DNA of 64,000 bases from Ruminococcus sp. HUN007. GTDB lineage: Bacteria; Bacillota; Clostridia; Oscillospirales; Ruminococcaceae. Within the stretch, counting starts at the first letter, position 1. Every line of letters starts with the position of its first letter. The notes under the pieces are model-generated. The model ran no database searches and was not told the DNA's origin. It saw only the letters and a program-made list of their open reading frames with translations. Made by a program: the position numbers and the translations under genes. The stretch lies in the NCBI RefSeq assembly GCF_000712055.1, contig NZ_JOOA01000002.1, positions 744,001-808,000 on the forward strand, read 5' to 3'. This document shows positions 1 through 8,853 of the stretch, in pieces.

Positions 1-654
1 CAGTCTCACCTTGATATCAGCTATCCAAGCGCTCAGGTTTACAAGACAGGTCTTGAAAAGTTCTTAAGCACAGGTCTCGATGTTCAGATCACTGAGCTCG
101 ATATCACATGCGGTTCAGACTTCAATACACAGGCTAAGCTCTTTGCAGACGTATTCCAGATGGCAGCTGACCACGCTGATCAGATCCCTGCAGTTACAGT
201 ATGGGGTACAAACGACAGCATCAGCTGGAGAAGAGAAAACAATCCTCTCCTGTTCAGCTCAGGATACAAGGCAAAGCCGGCATATGAGTCAGTAATGGCC
301 GTTAAGGTACCTTCAGGTTCAACACAGAAAACTGAACCTGCTGCAAGTCCTTCACCATCACCTTCTCCTTCACCTAGCCCGTCACCAAGTCCTTCACCAT
401 CACCAAGTCCGTCACCTTCACCTGTAGTTATCAACGTTCCGGCACCTTCACCGGTAAATAATCCGGAACCTTCATTTGTAGCAGGTGATGCTGACATGAA
501 TGGTTCAGTCAACACAAGCGACCTCATCGCAGTTATGAAGCACATTGTAGGTTCTTCAAAGCTTACAGGAGACGCTGTAAAGGCAGCTGACCTTAACGGT
601 GACGGTTCAGTTTCAATTCTTGACCTTATCAAATTAAGAAATAAACTTATTTGA
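1..654 (+). CDS. GH10 endo-xylanase with C-terminal dockerin (5' end missing)
   Basis: This is the C-terminal part of a secreted family 10 xylanase; the gene enters the window in frame 1. The first residues read QSHLDISYPS, and ITELDIT follows. In GH10 the Glu of the TELDI motif is the catalytic nucleophile. The barrel ends near base 300. A Pro-Ser linker (about 345-430) follows, then a type I dockerin (about 480-650) with two calcium-binding loops, GDADMNGSVNTSDL and ADLNGDGSVSILDL. The enzyme would cleave xylan backbones while tethered to a cohesin on a scaffoldin. The gene ends at a strong terminator, and the next gene encodes a second xylanase with the same linker and dockerin style. The family assignment is secure even though the N-terminus is outside the window. 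Confidence 0.92.
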   Translation, partial: QSHLDISYPSAQVYKTGLEKFLSTGLDVQITELDITCGSDFNTQAKLFADVFQMAADHADQIPAVTVWGTNDSISWRRENNPLLFSSGYKAKPAYESVMAVKVPSGSTQKTEPAASPSPSPSPSPSPSPSPSPSPSPSPSPVVINVPAPSPVNNPEPSFVAGDADMNGSVNTSDLIAVMKHIVGSSKLTGDAVKAADLNGDGSVSILDLIKLRNKLI

Positions 655-674
655 TCCAATTCAATCCAACCCGG

Positions 675-713
675 GAAAGTCCGTCTGTAGTAAATACAGG
701 CGGACTTTTCCTT
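675..713 (+). terminator. Rho-independent terminator of the GH10 gene
   Basis: A 12-bp stem (AGTCCGTCTGTA with TACAGGCGGACT, one G-T pair) and a 5-base loop are followed by TTTTCCTTTT, 20 bases after the stop codon. Confidence 0.9.
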
Positions 714-1088
714 TTGTATTATATCAGTACTTAAATTGGTCATATGTCGAATGTGACTTGATTGCGTATTCGTAAATATTATCTCCGTTATTTGCTGATC
801 CTGCAAGTATTATTTTTACCCGATAGTGATAATTATTTACTTAATTCTTTTATTAAAAAATTAATTAGCTTAAATTTTAAGCTATTTCAGCTGTGACGAA
901 ACTTTGTCAAATAATTGACATTAGTCATTTACTTACAGTCATCCGGTTTACATCAAAAAATCATCGTACATTTTTGGCATACTGCACATTTCCTCTCCGT
1001 ATCCAAATAAACATTTGTCTATGAAAGTGTCGAGCCATTAGTGATACTGCACAATGAAAAATTCAATACCGCCGGATTATTATCGAAC
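714..1088. other. AT-rich intergenic spacer between the two xylanase genes
   Basis: No ORF with coding character is seen here. The stretch is AT-rich and holds no recognisable riboswitch or repeat. The only clear signal is the promoter at its right edge (1089-1117). Such a long leader-side spacer could hold binding sites for a regulator of the xylanase gene, but no inverted repeat stood out. Confidence 0.5.
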
Positions 1089-1117
1089 TTGACATATATT
1101 ATGAAAAGTTGTATACT
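1089..1117 (+). promoter_or_regulatory. Sigma-70 promoter of the GH11-esterase gene
   Basis: TTGACA (1089-1094), a 17-bp spacer and TATACT (1112-1117). The upstream possible start at 1109 lies inside this promoter, so translation must begin further down, at 1142. Confidence 0.8.
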
Positions 1118-1141
1118 GAGTGCAAAGAAAGAGGTGGTATA

Positions 1142-3286
1142 ATGAAACACACAAATAAGATCGCATGTTGTTTCATAGCATTATCAATGGCTCTGCCTGT
1201 CGCAGCATCGCCGGAACTGATCAGTGTAAACGATATACTGACTGTTAAAGCTGCAGATCAGGTCGGACAGAAATTCACTGTAGGCAATGGTCAGACACAG
1301 CACAAAGCCGACAACGTTGACGGCTACAGCTATGAGATCTGGCTTGACAACACTGGCGGAAGCGGTTCCATGACGCTCGGAAGCGGCGGTACATTCAGCA
1401 CAGACTGGAGCGCTACAGTTTCAAGAGGTAACTTCCTTGCCCGCCGAGGCAGAAACTATGACGCTACAAAGAAAGCTACCGAATACGGTCCTATCGTAAT
1501 GGACTACGCTGCTGACTATTCAGCAAGCTCACAGGGTAACTCAAGACTCTGCGTATACGGCTGGATGAAGAATCCTCTCGTTGAATACTACATCATCGAA
1601 GACTGGGTAAACTGGTGCCCGAAGCCAAACGGTGCAAGCAAGACAGTTACGATCGACGGTGCTGAATACGAGATCTTCCAGCTCGATCACACAGGTCCTA
1701 CTATCCTCGGTACAAACGAAACATTCAAGCAGTACTTCAGTGTCCGCAAGTCAAAGAGAACATCAGGTACTATCACAGTATCAGATCACTTCAAGGCATG
1801 GGCAGACGCAGGCTGGAACATAGGTAACCTTACTGAAGTTGCTCTCAACGTTGAAGGATGGGAAAGCAGCGGTAAGGCTAACGTAACAAAGCTCACTATC
1901 GGCGAAACCGGCAGCGGAAACACAAACCCTTCACAGGGGCAGACTAATCCGACACAGGGCCAGGATCCAGGCCAAATGCCTTGGGGCCAGATGCCTTGGG
2001 GTCAGGGACAGGATCCGGGACAAATGCCTTGGGGCCAGATGCCTTGGGGACAGGATCCGGGTCAGACAAACCCTCAGAATCCTGGTGTAAATCAGAACCC
2101 GAATCCAAACGGACAGCAGAATCCTGACACAAATTCAAACCCACAGCCGTCAGCATTCTCAGGCAGTCTTTCTGATATTCAGAAACAGGCAAAGGCCGAC
2201 TTTACTTCAAACGTACCTGCTGAGGCAAAGCAGACTGACTCAGGCAAGCTTACAAAGATAAAATACCAGTCAAAGAAAGCAAACAGACAGAAGCCTGCAA
2301 ACGTATGGCTTCCGGAAGGCTACACAGAAGGAAAGAAATATCCTGTTCTCTACGTAAATCACGGCGTAATGGGCGGCGAAGACGACCTTACAAAAGGCTG
2401 GGGAATCTGCGAAATGGCTTCATACTTCATCAAGAAAGGTATAACAAAGCCATTCATCATCGTATTTACACAAATGTATACAGATCCAAAGTCAGACAGA
2501 GCGCAGGGCATCACACAGGATGCTATGGACCGTTATGATGACTTCCTCTACGATCTCACTGAAAGCCTTATGCCATACATGGCTGAACACTATTCAGTAG
2601 CTGAAGGCAGAGAAAACACAGCTATCTGCGGATTCTCAATGGGCGGCAGAGAGTCACTCTATATCGGTATGAAGGCATGTGACAAGATCGGTTACGTTGC
2701 AGCTTCATCCCCTGCTCCAGGTATCGTACCTGCACAGGATATGTTCCTCAACCACCGCGGAAGCATGACTGAATCTGAATTCAAATTTGCTACTGCACCT
2801 TATCTGCTTATGATAGGCGGAGGTACAAACGACTCTGTCGTTGGAACATTCCCTAAGCAGTATCATGAACTTTATGACAAGAACGGCGTGGACAATATCT
2901 GGTTTGAAGTACCGGGTGCAGGTCATGACGCTTCTGTAGGCACACCACTGTTCTACAACTTCATCGGACACATCTTCCCTGTCAGTGCAGCACAGTCGGC
3001 ACAGCCTTCTCCAAGCCCGTCTCCAAGTCCTTCTCCAAGTCCTTCTCCATCTCCGAAACCTGTTCAGAGTCCTTCACCTGAACCGACTCATAACGGCGGA
3101 AGCAACGTTGTTGAAGGCGATGCTGACGGCAACGGCTCAGTAAATACAACTGACCTTACCGTTCTTATGAAGCACCTTATCGGAGCTTCATCTATCAAGT
3201 CAGAAAACGTAAAAAATGCTGACTTAAACGGTGACGGAAAAATCTCCATCATCGACCTTATCAAGCTCAAGAACAAGTTATCATAA
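1142..3286 (+). CDS. Secreted bifunctional GH11 xylanase / CE1-type esterase with dockerin
   Basis: The 714-residue protein has a signal peptide (about 1-38), a GH11 xylanase (about 40-255), a linker (260-340), an esterase of the CE1/esterase D type (about 345-615), a Pro-Ser linker (622-640) and a type I dockerin (658-714). GH11 catalytic glutamates are visible as E148 (NPLVEYY) and E238 (NVEGW). The esterase shows the nucleophile in GFSMGG (S499) and a likely catalytic His in GAGHD (H595). It would cut xylan and remove feruloyl or acetyl side groups on one polypeptide bound to the cellulosome. The first linker is unusual, with four MPWGQ-type repeats. The start at 1142 is chosen because GAGGTGG lies just upstream and the promoter ends at 1117. 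Whether the esterase is feruloyl or acetylxylan specific cannot be told from sequence. Confidence 0.93.
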   Translation: MKHTNKIACCFIALSMALPVAASPELISVNDILTVKAADQVGQKFTVGNGQTQHKADNVDGYSYEIWLDNTGGSGSMTLGSGGTFSTDWSATVSRGNFLARRGRNYDATKKATEYGPIVMDYAADYSASSQGNSRLCVYGWMKNPLVEYYIIEDWVNWCPKPNGASKTVTIDGAEYEIFQLDHTGPTILGTNETFKQYFSVRKSKRTSGTITVSDHFKAWADAGWNIGNLTEVALNVEGWESSGKANVTKLTIGETGSGNTNPSQGQTNPTQGQDPGQMPWGQMPWGQGQDPGQMPWGQMPWGQDPGQTNPQNPGVNQNPNPNGQQNPDTNSNPQPSAFSGSLSDIQKQAKADFTSNVPAEAKQTDSGKLTKIKYQSKKANRQKPANVWLPEGYTEGKKYPVLYVNHGVMGGEDDLTKGWGICEMASYFIKKGITKPFIIVFTQMYTDPKSDRAQGITQDAMDRYDDFLYDLTESLMPYMAEHYSVAEGRENTAICGFSMGGRESLYIGMKACDKIGYVAASSPAPGIVPAQDMFLNHRGSMTESEFKFATAPYLLMIGGGTNDSVVGTFPKQYHELYDKNGVDNIWFEVPGAGHDASVGTPLFYNFIGHIFPVSAAQSAQPSPSPSPSPSPSPSPSPKPVQSPSPEPTHNGGSNVVEGDADGNGSVNTTDLTVLMKHLIGASSIKSENVKNADLNGDGKISIIDLIKLKNKLS

Positions 3287-3303
3287 AACACTGTTTATAA
3301 GAA

Positions 3304-3352
3304 ATCACTGAACGGTCCCGGGATCCGGTATACCGTTTCCCGGGAAAGTGAT
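3304..3352 (+). terminator. Long inverted repeat after the GH11-esterase gene
   Basis: Nested arms ATCACT/AGTGAT, TCCCGGG/CCCGGGA and the palindromic CGGTATACCG form one long hairpin 17 bases after the stop. No clean T-run follows, so it may be an imperfect terminator or an mRNA-stabilising 3' structure. Confidence 0.55.
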
Positions 3353-3433
3353 CTTATTGATGTGAGTCATCTAAACCAGTTATATTCTGAACCATATCGA
3401 GTAGGAGGCGGCAATGAGCCGCCGACCTCTCAC

Positions 3434-3467
3434 ACCACCGTACGTACGGTTCCGTATACGGCGGTTC
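3434..3467 (-). ncRNA. Group II intron domain V (catalytic hairpin)
   Basis: A 34-nt hairpin reads GAACCGCCGTATACGG... on the minus strand with a GGAACC turn, in the expected place between the RT stop codon and the intron 3' end. A domain VI-like stem with GGCGGC/GCCGCC arms follows (about 3400-3430). Confidence 0.8.
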
Positions 3468-3469
3468 AA

Positions 3470-4165
3470 TCAACTTAACGTTTTATTATAATAATCTAAC
3501 ATCGAGACTAGTCCAAATTTGGCTAGTCTCTCATTGCTTATGGCTTTCTGCACCCATCCGTTATGGGCTAGGCGTGCATATCTATTTCCGCAGTATGCGA
3601 TTTTATATGCCGCCCATCTCTCAACACCAAGTTTTATTAGGTTCTTGGCTCTATTTCGTGGAGTTTTCCAAAATTTCCATATACACATACGAAGTCTAAC
3701 TCTTATTCTTATATCGAGTTCTTGGCAAAGTCTTTTCATACTTCCAATTCTAAAGTAATTTATCCATCCTCGAATAAGCTGGTTCAGTTTTGAAACCTTG
3801 TAACTGTTACTTACTCCCCAGTTTCGACATGTTAATTCTCTCATTCTTTTCTTGAATTTCTGTACCGATTTCATGTGAGGTTTAGCTTTATACTGATGAG
3901 CTTTTCTATCGTGATAAAATCCAAATCCAAGATATTTTATGCCTTGCGGCTTATCTACTTTACTCTTTGATATATTCACCTTAAGTCCAAGTTTATCTTC
4001 GATGAATTTTGAGATATTTCTCATCACTCGTCTGGCAGACATTTCGCTTCCAACCATGATGATGCAGTCATCCGCATACCTCACAAAGTTCAGACCTCGC
4101 TTTTCCATTTCCTTGTCGAGTTCATTAAGCATGATGTTGGCTAGCAGTGGCGAGAGATTTCCACC
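3470..4165 (-). pseudogene. ltrA: Group II intron reverse transcriptase, C-terminal half
   Basis: This is the 3' part of the intron-encoded protein. It reads on from the GTPQGG motif of the N-terminal half: NLSPLLANIMLNELDKEME, then the RT catalytic motif FVRYADDC, then a maturase (domain X) region with LNQLIRGWINYF and RLRMCIWKFWK. Joining 8854-9531 to 3470-4159 restores an uninterrupted 455-residue protein. No endonuclease domain follows. The gene was cut between GTPQGG and NLSPLL by the RIT element, so the catalytic YADD lies on the detached half. Confidence 0.9.
4160..4165. repeat. 6-bp duplication TCCACC flanking the RIT element (left copy)
   Basis: TCCACC occurs here and at 8854-8859. 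One copy plus the flanks rebuilds the intact RT reading frame (GGTGGA within GTPQGG codons). It marks the staggered exchange made at insertion. Confidence 0.8.
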
Positions 4166-4303
4166 TTATGCAAAGAAAGTTGTTATGCTAAGTAACACAT
4201 CATAGAGCACGAATTTTCGTAATTTGCTATTGCACAACTTTGCATAATATCCGAGAATATATAATGAGTTCACAACTCAAAAATATATTTTCGGAGGTAA
4301 ACT

Positions 4304-5539
4304 ATGAATCAAAAGCTATTATCTGACTTGGTTTCAGATTTGGAACAGGAACTTTTACGTCTTGGTTATACGGAAGGCAGCATGTGCTTCTATCGAAGAA
4401 GATGGAAGCAGCTGATAAATTATGCTGAAGAGCATAATGAAGAATACTTTACTGAACAACTTGGAATCGCTTTTCTCAAAGATAAATTTGGAATAGCTCA
4501 AGATGATTTTGCCAAAGTACTTCCTCAAAAAGAAACTCAGGAAATACGCGTTATTCGTATGATAGGCGATTTTCAAATACATCATGCGGTACTTCGACGT
4601 TACATGAAGCATAAAGAAATCCTTACAGACCCGGTATTTGTTGAAGCCAGAGTGAAATTTAAGGATTTCTGTATTGAAAAAGGCTATTCCAAAGTTACAA
4701 TCGGACATTACGTTAAGCAGTCAGCATACATGATGGATTACCTGTCTGCAAATGAAATAAGTGATTTTAATGACGTAACTATAGATATCATCTTTGCATA
4801 TATACGTACTCTTGCGGGATTTACTTACAAAACAATTGAACAGAATATGTGTTCACTAAGAGCTTTCTTCAGATTTCTTTATCAAAATGAAATGATAAAC
4901 CATGATCTGGCAAGTGAAATGCCAATGATCAAGGCGCGTAAGCAGACAAATATTCCTTCAGTATGGACACATGATGAATTGAAAAAACTTATCGGAGCAA
5001 TTGATCGTGGAAATCCGAAAGGAAAACGAGATTATGCAATTATTCTTATTGCCTGCCGGCTTGGTTTAAGATGCAAGGACATTAAAGAGCTTCGGTTTGA
5101 AAACTTTAACTGGTCAGAAAAAAAGCTCTGTTTTACTCAGTCTAAAACCAAACAGCCAATGGAATTGCCTCTTGTTCCGGATGTCGGATGGGCTGTAATT
5201 GATTATCTTAAATATGGAAGGCCTAAGGTGGACAGTCCGTATATTTTTGTGCGTCATCTTGCACCGTTTCTGCCTTTTTCAGATGAAGATCATCTTAATC
5301 AGTTAATCAAAACCTATATGATTAAGGCTCATATTTCAACAGCAAACAAGCATAGAGGTATGCATAGTTTAAGGCATACTATGGCAAGTGTACTTCTTGA
5401 AAAAGAAACACCTCTTCCGGTGATTTCAGATATCATAGGTCACATAGATACAAATTCTACTGCCGTTTATCTTAAAGTTGATATGAAGCAGCTCTCTGAA
5501 TGTCCATTGGATTTTGAGGAGGCGATTGATCTTGGCTGA
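4304..5539 (+). CDS. ritA: RIT element tyrosine recombinase A
   Basis: A 411-residue phage-integrase-family recombinase, first of the trio. Catalytic residues visible are R256 (GLRCKD), the H-x-x-R box at 354-357 (HSLRH), the following GHIDTNSTAVY, and the nucleophile Y389. The N-terminal half contains a SAM-like core-binding domain that starts near residue 110; the first 100 residues are an extra N-terminal segment. The start codon at 4304 has CGGAGG 6 bases upstream. The stop overlaps the ritB start, so the genes are translationally coupled. It should act with RitB and RitC to cut and join the element ends. Confidence 0.88.
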   Translation: MNQKLLSDLVSDLEQELLRLGYTEGSMCFYRRRWKQLINYAEEHNEEYFTEQLGIAFLKDKFGIAQDDFAKVLPQKETQEIRVIRMIGDFQIHHAVLRRYMKHKEILTDPVFVEARVKFKDFCIEKGYSKVTIGHYVKQSAYMMDYLSANEISDFNDVTIDIIFAYIRTLAGFTYKTIEQNMCSLRAFFRFLYQNEMINHDLASEMPMIKARKQTNIPSVWTHDELKKLIGAIDRGNPKGKRDYAIILIACRLGLRCKDIKELRFENFNWSEKKLCFTQSKTKQPMELPLVPDVGWAVIDYLKYGRPKVDSPYIFVRHLAPFLPFSDEDHLNQLIKTYMIKAHISTANKHRGMHSLRHTMASVLLEKETPLPVISDIIGHIDTNSTAVYLKVDMKQLSECPLDFEEAIDLG

Positions 5540-5679
5540 AAATGAATTTTCCGGACCATTTGCTAAAGAAATGAGCGATTTCGTTGAATTAAAGATGGCG
5601 CTTGGTTACAAATACACTACCGAAAGAGGCATATTAAAACGTTTCGGAAGCTTTCTTTCATCAGAATACGATGATTTAG

Positions 5680-6904
5680 GGAAACGCTGAATAAGTCGTG
5701 ATATAATAAAATATCCTTGTAATATTGGAATAATATTGAAATGCGAATCGCTATTCGAGCATTTACCTCATTTTTTTATTATTTTTTGCGGAATTAATCC
5801 GCATTAGGGTACACTTACCCCTTGCAAAATTCTGCAGTTCTTCCTGCACGAGAACACATCAGCAAATTTGCTGATGCGAATAGAAAATTGAATCTATTCA
5901 TGTTCTTTTTTATTCCTTTGTATGCTACTTTTGAGTATCCAAATGTATTCTTTACAATGAGGAAAGCATGTTCCACTTTGCATCTTACTGATGACTTATC
6001 ATGCTCCATCTTTTTTATCCCAGTTAATACCGTTATAGTCATCTGAGGTTTTTAAACTTGACGGTCTTTTATTGATTTCAAACTTCATGTTTTTATGATG
6101 CTCATCCTGTTTTATGGCATTCTGTGCCGGAACACCAAGATAACCAGAATCGCCGTACATTATTTCATCATCATTGCGAATAAGCTTAGATGCTTCAGTG
6201 GAATCATGCACATTTGCCGCTGTTCCGGTTATTGTATGCACATATCCTGTTCCAGCATCTACTCCAGCATGTACCTTCATTCCATGATACCACTGATTGC
6301 CTTTCTTAGTCTGATGCATTTCAGGATCACGTTCTCCCTTGGCATTCTTTGTTGAACTTGGTGCTGCAATTATTGTTGCGTCAACAATTGTACCACCATG
6401 CATGATAAGTCCTGCCTTTTCAAGTCGATCATTAACGTCCTTGAAAATAGCGTCGCCGATATTATGTTCTTCAAGAAGATGTCGAAACTTCAGTAATGTT
6501 GTTGCATCCGGAACTTGTTCATGCATAAAATTTATTTTCATGAATTTTCTCATTGCATAGCTATCATAAATAGCATCTTCGACACCTTCATCTGATAGAT
6601 TGAACCAATCCTGAAGAAGATACATTCTAAGCATGGTCTCGATACCTTTTACAGGTCTGCCATGATTACCTGACGGATAGTAAGGAGCGATTATCTGAAT
6701 CCATGAATCCCATGGAATTATCTCTTCCATTCTATTAAGAAACGCTTCTTTTTTTCCCTGACGCTTTCTAAGGGAATATTCCATATCGCTGAAACTTAAC
6801 TGTCCGTTCATATCAAAATACCTCGCATAATATATTTTATTAACTACATTATATCATATATACGACAATTTGTCAATACTAACGTCGATTAAATCAGCGT
6901 TTCC
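5680..6904 (-). mobile_element. IS5-family insertion sequence inside ritB
   Basis: The element is 1225 bp. Its ends are inverted: GGAAACGCTGAATAAG at the left and, read inwards on the minus strand, GGAAACGCTGATTTAATC at the right. Direct repeats TTAG flank it (5676-5679 and 6905-6908), matching the YTAR duplication typical of IS5-group elements. The single transposase gene is on the minus strand. The same terminal sequence caps two MITE copies at 51450 and 62905. Confidence 0.9.
5815..6811 (-). pseudogene. IS5-type DDE transposase, frame broken at an A-run
   Basis: The DDE transposase is read in two frames: residues 1-270 from 6811 down to 5999, and the C-terminal 60-75 residues from about 6016 to 5815. 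DUF772-type N-terminal sequence, the first Asp (GGTIVDATIIAAP) and the second Asp (MYGDSGYLG) are in the first frame. The catalytic Glu (CKVEHAFLIVK) is in the second. The switch falls at six A residues (plus 6011-6016); five would give one continuous protein. The phase does not fit the usual -1 A AAA AAG signal, so it is either decay, an assembly error or a +1/slippage event. GAGGTA lies 8 bases before the 6811 start. Confidence 0.82.
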
Positions 6905-7722
6905 TTAGATTCATTATCAAAAGAAGCTGTGACGAAGTGGTGCTCAAAAACACTGCATGAAACAGACAACAACCATTGTTCGCGCGCTTCTTTAGTAAGG
7001 CAATTTTCAAAGTATTTGAATAGCATTGGTATTAAAGCGTGGGTATTGCCTAATAAATATTATCCTAAAGGCAATAAATACATACCGCATATTTATACTC
7101 CTGATGAATTAACACGCTTTTTTTCAGCAACTGATAAATGCACATACTGCTCTGAAGTTCCATATCGTCATTTAATTATGCCGGTTTTCTTCAGGCTTCT
7201 TCTTTCCAGTGGATTACGATGTTCCGAAGCTCGAATGCTAACTGTTGATGATGTGGATTTGGATCTTGGCATACTTAAAATATCTGATTCAAAGAACCAC
7301 AATGACCGATTAGTACCACTTTCAAAAACAATGCTTATCAGACTTCAAAGGTATTCAGAACAGGTTCATTCTTCAGGTTCACATGAATTCTTTTTTCCAG
7401 GATACAAAGAAAAACCTATGACGTTAGGAAATGTGTACAAGAATTTTAGACGTTTTCTATGGAAGGCTGGAATATCACATACTGGAGACGGTCCAAGAGT
7501 TCATGATTTCCGTCATACGTATTGTGTTTTTAAATTGCGGGAATGGGCTGAACAGGGAAAAGATCTGATGGTATTAATTCCTCTTATGCGAACATATCTC
7601 GGTCATCAGACATTCAATGAAACGGCTTACTATCTCAAATGGACTGCTGATGTATTTCCTGATATCAGACTTAAACTTGAAAGATATTGTGAAGGTATCA
7701 TACCTGAAATGGAGGAATTTCA

Positions 7723-8733
7723 ATGACTCCAACAGATTTCTCTAAACATCTTACCGATTTCTTCTCGAATTACCTTCCACTGCAGAAAAATGTCAGCAAA
7801 AACACGATAAAGGCTTACAGAGACACTTTTAAACTTCTCTTATACTTTTGCGAAAGCGAAGAAAAAATCAAACCTGAAAAACTTTCCATGCATCATTTAT
7901 CATCGGATCTCATAGAGCGATTTTTGCTATGGTTGGAAACAGAAAGAAATTGTTCTGTTTCTACAAGAAATCTAAGATTAGCTGCTCTTCATGCTTTTTT
8001 CAGATATGCTCAGTCTGAGTCACCGGAGTCGTTATTTCATTACCAGAAAGTTATTGCTATTCCTGTGAAGAAAAAGAAACAATCTATTGTTGAACACCTT
8101 TCTCCTGAAGCGGTTAGATTACTTTTGGAACAACCGGACAGAACAACTACACAAGGAAGACGAGATCTGGCTTTACTCAGTCTTTTGTATGACAGCGGCG
8201 CAAGAGTGCAGGAACTTATTGATCTTTCTGTCTCCGATTTTGTTGCCGGTTCTAATCCCATACTTATACTAACAGGAAAAGGAAACAAAATCCGGCGTGT
8301 ACCGATAATGAACAATACAGCAGTTCTGGTTCAAAAGTATATATCTGAAAACAAGCTTGATTTACCTCATAAATGCAATTATCCTCTTTTCACAAACAAA
8401 CAGCATAGTAAACTTACAAAAGAAGGCGTTGCATATATTCTCAATAAATATGCAGTAATGGCTCGAGAAAAGACTGATAAAATACCGGTTAAAGTTAAAT
8501 GTCATATGCTCCGCCATTCAAAAGCTGTTCACCTTTTACAGGCTGGCGTAAACTTGATTTATATCCGCGATTTTTTAGGCCATAGTGACATTAAAACTAC
8601 TGAAATTTATGCAAGAGCAGATTCCGAACTCAAAAGAAAAGCTCTGGAAAATGCTTATCCCGATTTGGTAGATACTAATTTACCAGACTGGAATGAAAAT
8701 ACTGATCTTATGAACTGGCTTTCAAAACTGTGA
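7723..8733 (+). CDS. ritC: RIT element tyrosine recombinase C
   Basis: The third recombinase of the trio, 336 residues, begins inside the ritB stop (ATGA overlap). It has a SAM-like N-terminal core-binding domain (about 5-100) and an intact catalytic domain with R in DSGARVQEL, the box CHMLRHSKAVHLL, and GHSDIKTTEIYARAD with the nucleophile tyrosine. It is the shortest and most XerC/D-like of the three. It ends 12 bases before the first TTATGCAAAG repeat of the right end. Confidence 0.88.
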   Translation: MTPTDFSKHLTDFFSNYLPLQKNVSKNTIKAYRDTFKLLLYFCESEEKIKPEKLSMHHLSSDLIERFLLWLETERNCSVSTRNLRLAALHAFFRYAQSESPESLFHYQKVIAIPVKKKKQSIVEHLSPEAVRLLLEQPDRTTTQGRRDLALLSLLYDSGARVQELIDLSVSDFVAGSNPILILTGKGNKIRRVPIMNNTAVLVQKYISENKLDLPHKCNYPLFTNKQHSKLTKEGVAYILNKYAVMAREKTDKIPVKVKCHMLRHSKAVHLLQAGVNLIYIRDFLGHSDIKTTEIYARADSELKRKALENAYPDLVDTNLPDWNENTDLMNWLSKL

Positions 8734-8745
8734 TTTAAACAGAAG

Positions 8746-8853
8746 ATTATGCAAAGCAACATTCCCATGAATCACGATTTTATTGGTTTTATGCGAATTA
8801 CTTTGAATAATATTTTTCTTTGCATAAGGTGGATTATGCAAAGCTTCGCATAA
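8746..8853. repeat. RIT right terminus with five TTATGCRAAN-type motifs
   Basis: Motifs occur at 8746-8755 (+), 8789-8798 (+, diverged), 8818-8827 (-), 8834-8843 (+) and 8844-8853 (-). The last pair forms a 20-bp palindrome framed by GGTGGA (8828-8833) and TCCACC (8854-8859), giving a perfect 12-bp inverted repeat around 8 bases. Paired arms around 6-bp spacers resemble tyrosine recombinase core sites. Confidence 0.75.

Larger units (their letters stand above)
5532..7726 (+). pseudogene. ritB: RIT element tyrosine recombinase B, split by the IS5-type element
   Basis: The second recombinase starts at TTG 5532 (GAGGAGG at 5516-5522), inside the end of ritA, reads to 5679, and resumes at 6909 after the insertion sequence. 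Removing 5680-6908 (IS plus one TTAG copy) restores a single 321-residue frame with no stop. The 3' part holds GLRCSEARML, the HDFRHTYC box and GHQTFNETAYYLKW with the nucleophile tyrosine. The N-terminal 49 residues are separated from the rest. The 3' part could start at GTG 6929, but it would lack the N-terminal domain. It ends with ATGA overlapping ritC. Confidence 0.85.
4166..8853 (+). mobile_element. RIT element (three tandem tyrosine recombinases), itself carrying an IS5-type insertion
   Basis: Three consecutive tyrosine recombinase genes (ritA, ritB, ritC) with overlapping ends lie between inverted termini. The left end begins TTATGCAAAG at 4166 with an inverted copy at 4239-4248. The right end has the mirror arrangement: CTTTGCATAA at 8818-8827 and TTATGCAAAG at 8746-8755, with near-equal spacing (83 and 82 bp). 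A further palindromic segment (8828-8853) follows. Without the 1225-bp IS and its duplication the element is about 3.46 kb, in the range of described recombinase-in-trio elements. It has a 6-bp flanking duplication in the host RT gene. It is presumably inactive because ritB is broken. Confidence 0.85.

Noticed and set aside
180..806. Long minus-strand ORF opposite the GH10 gene
   Set aside because: It is the antisense of a Pro-Ser repeat and dockerin; Gly-Glu-Asp repeats are typical shadow translation.
1109..1141. Upstream in-frame start for the GH11-esterase gene
   Set aside because: It overlaps the promoter -10 (1112-1117) and has no ribosome site; the ATG at 1142 does.
5999..6042. Programmed -1 frameshift (A AAA AAG) in the IS transposase
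   Set aside because: The heptamer is in the wrong phase: the needed change is +1 (or loss of one A), so the standard slippery signal does not apply.
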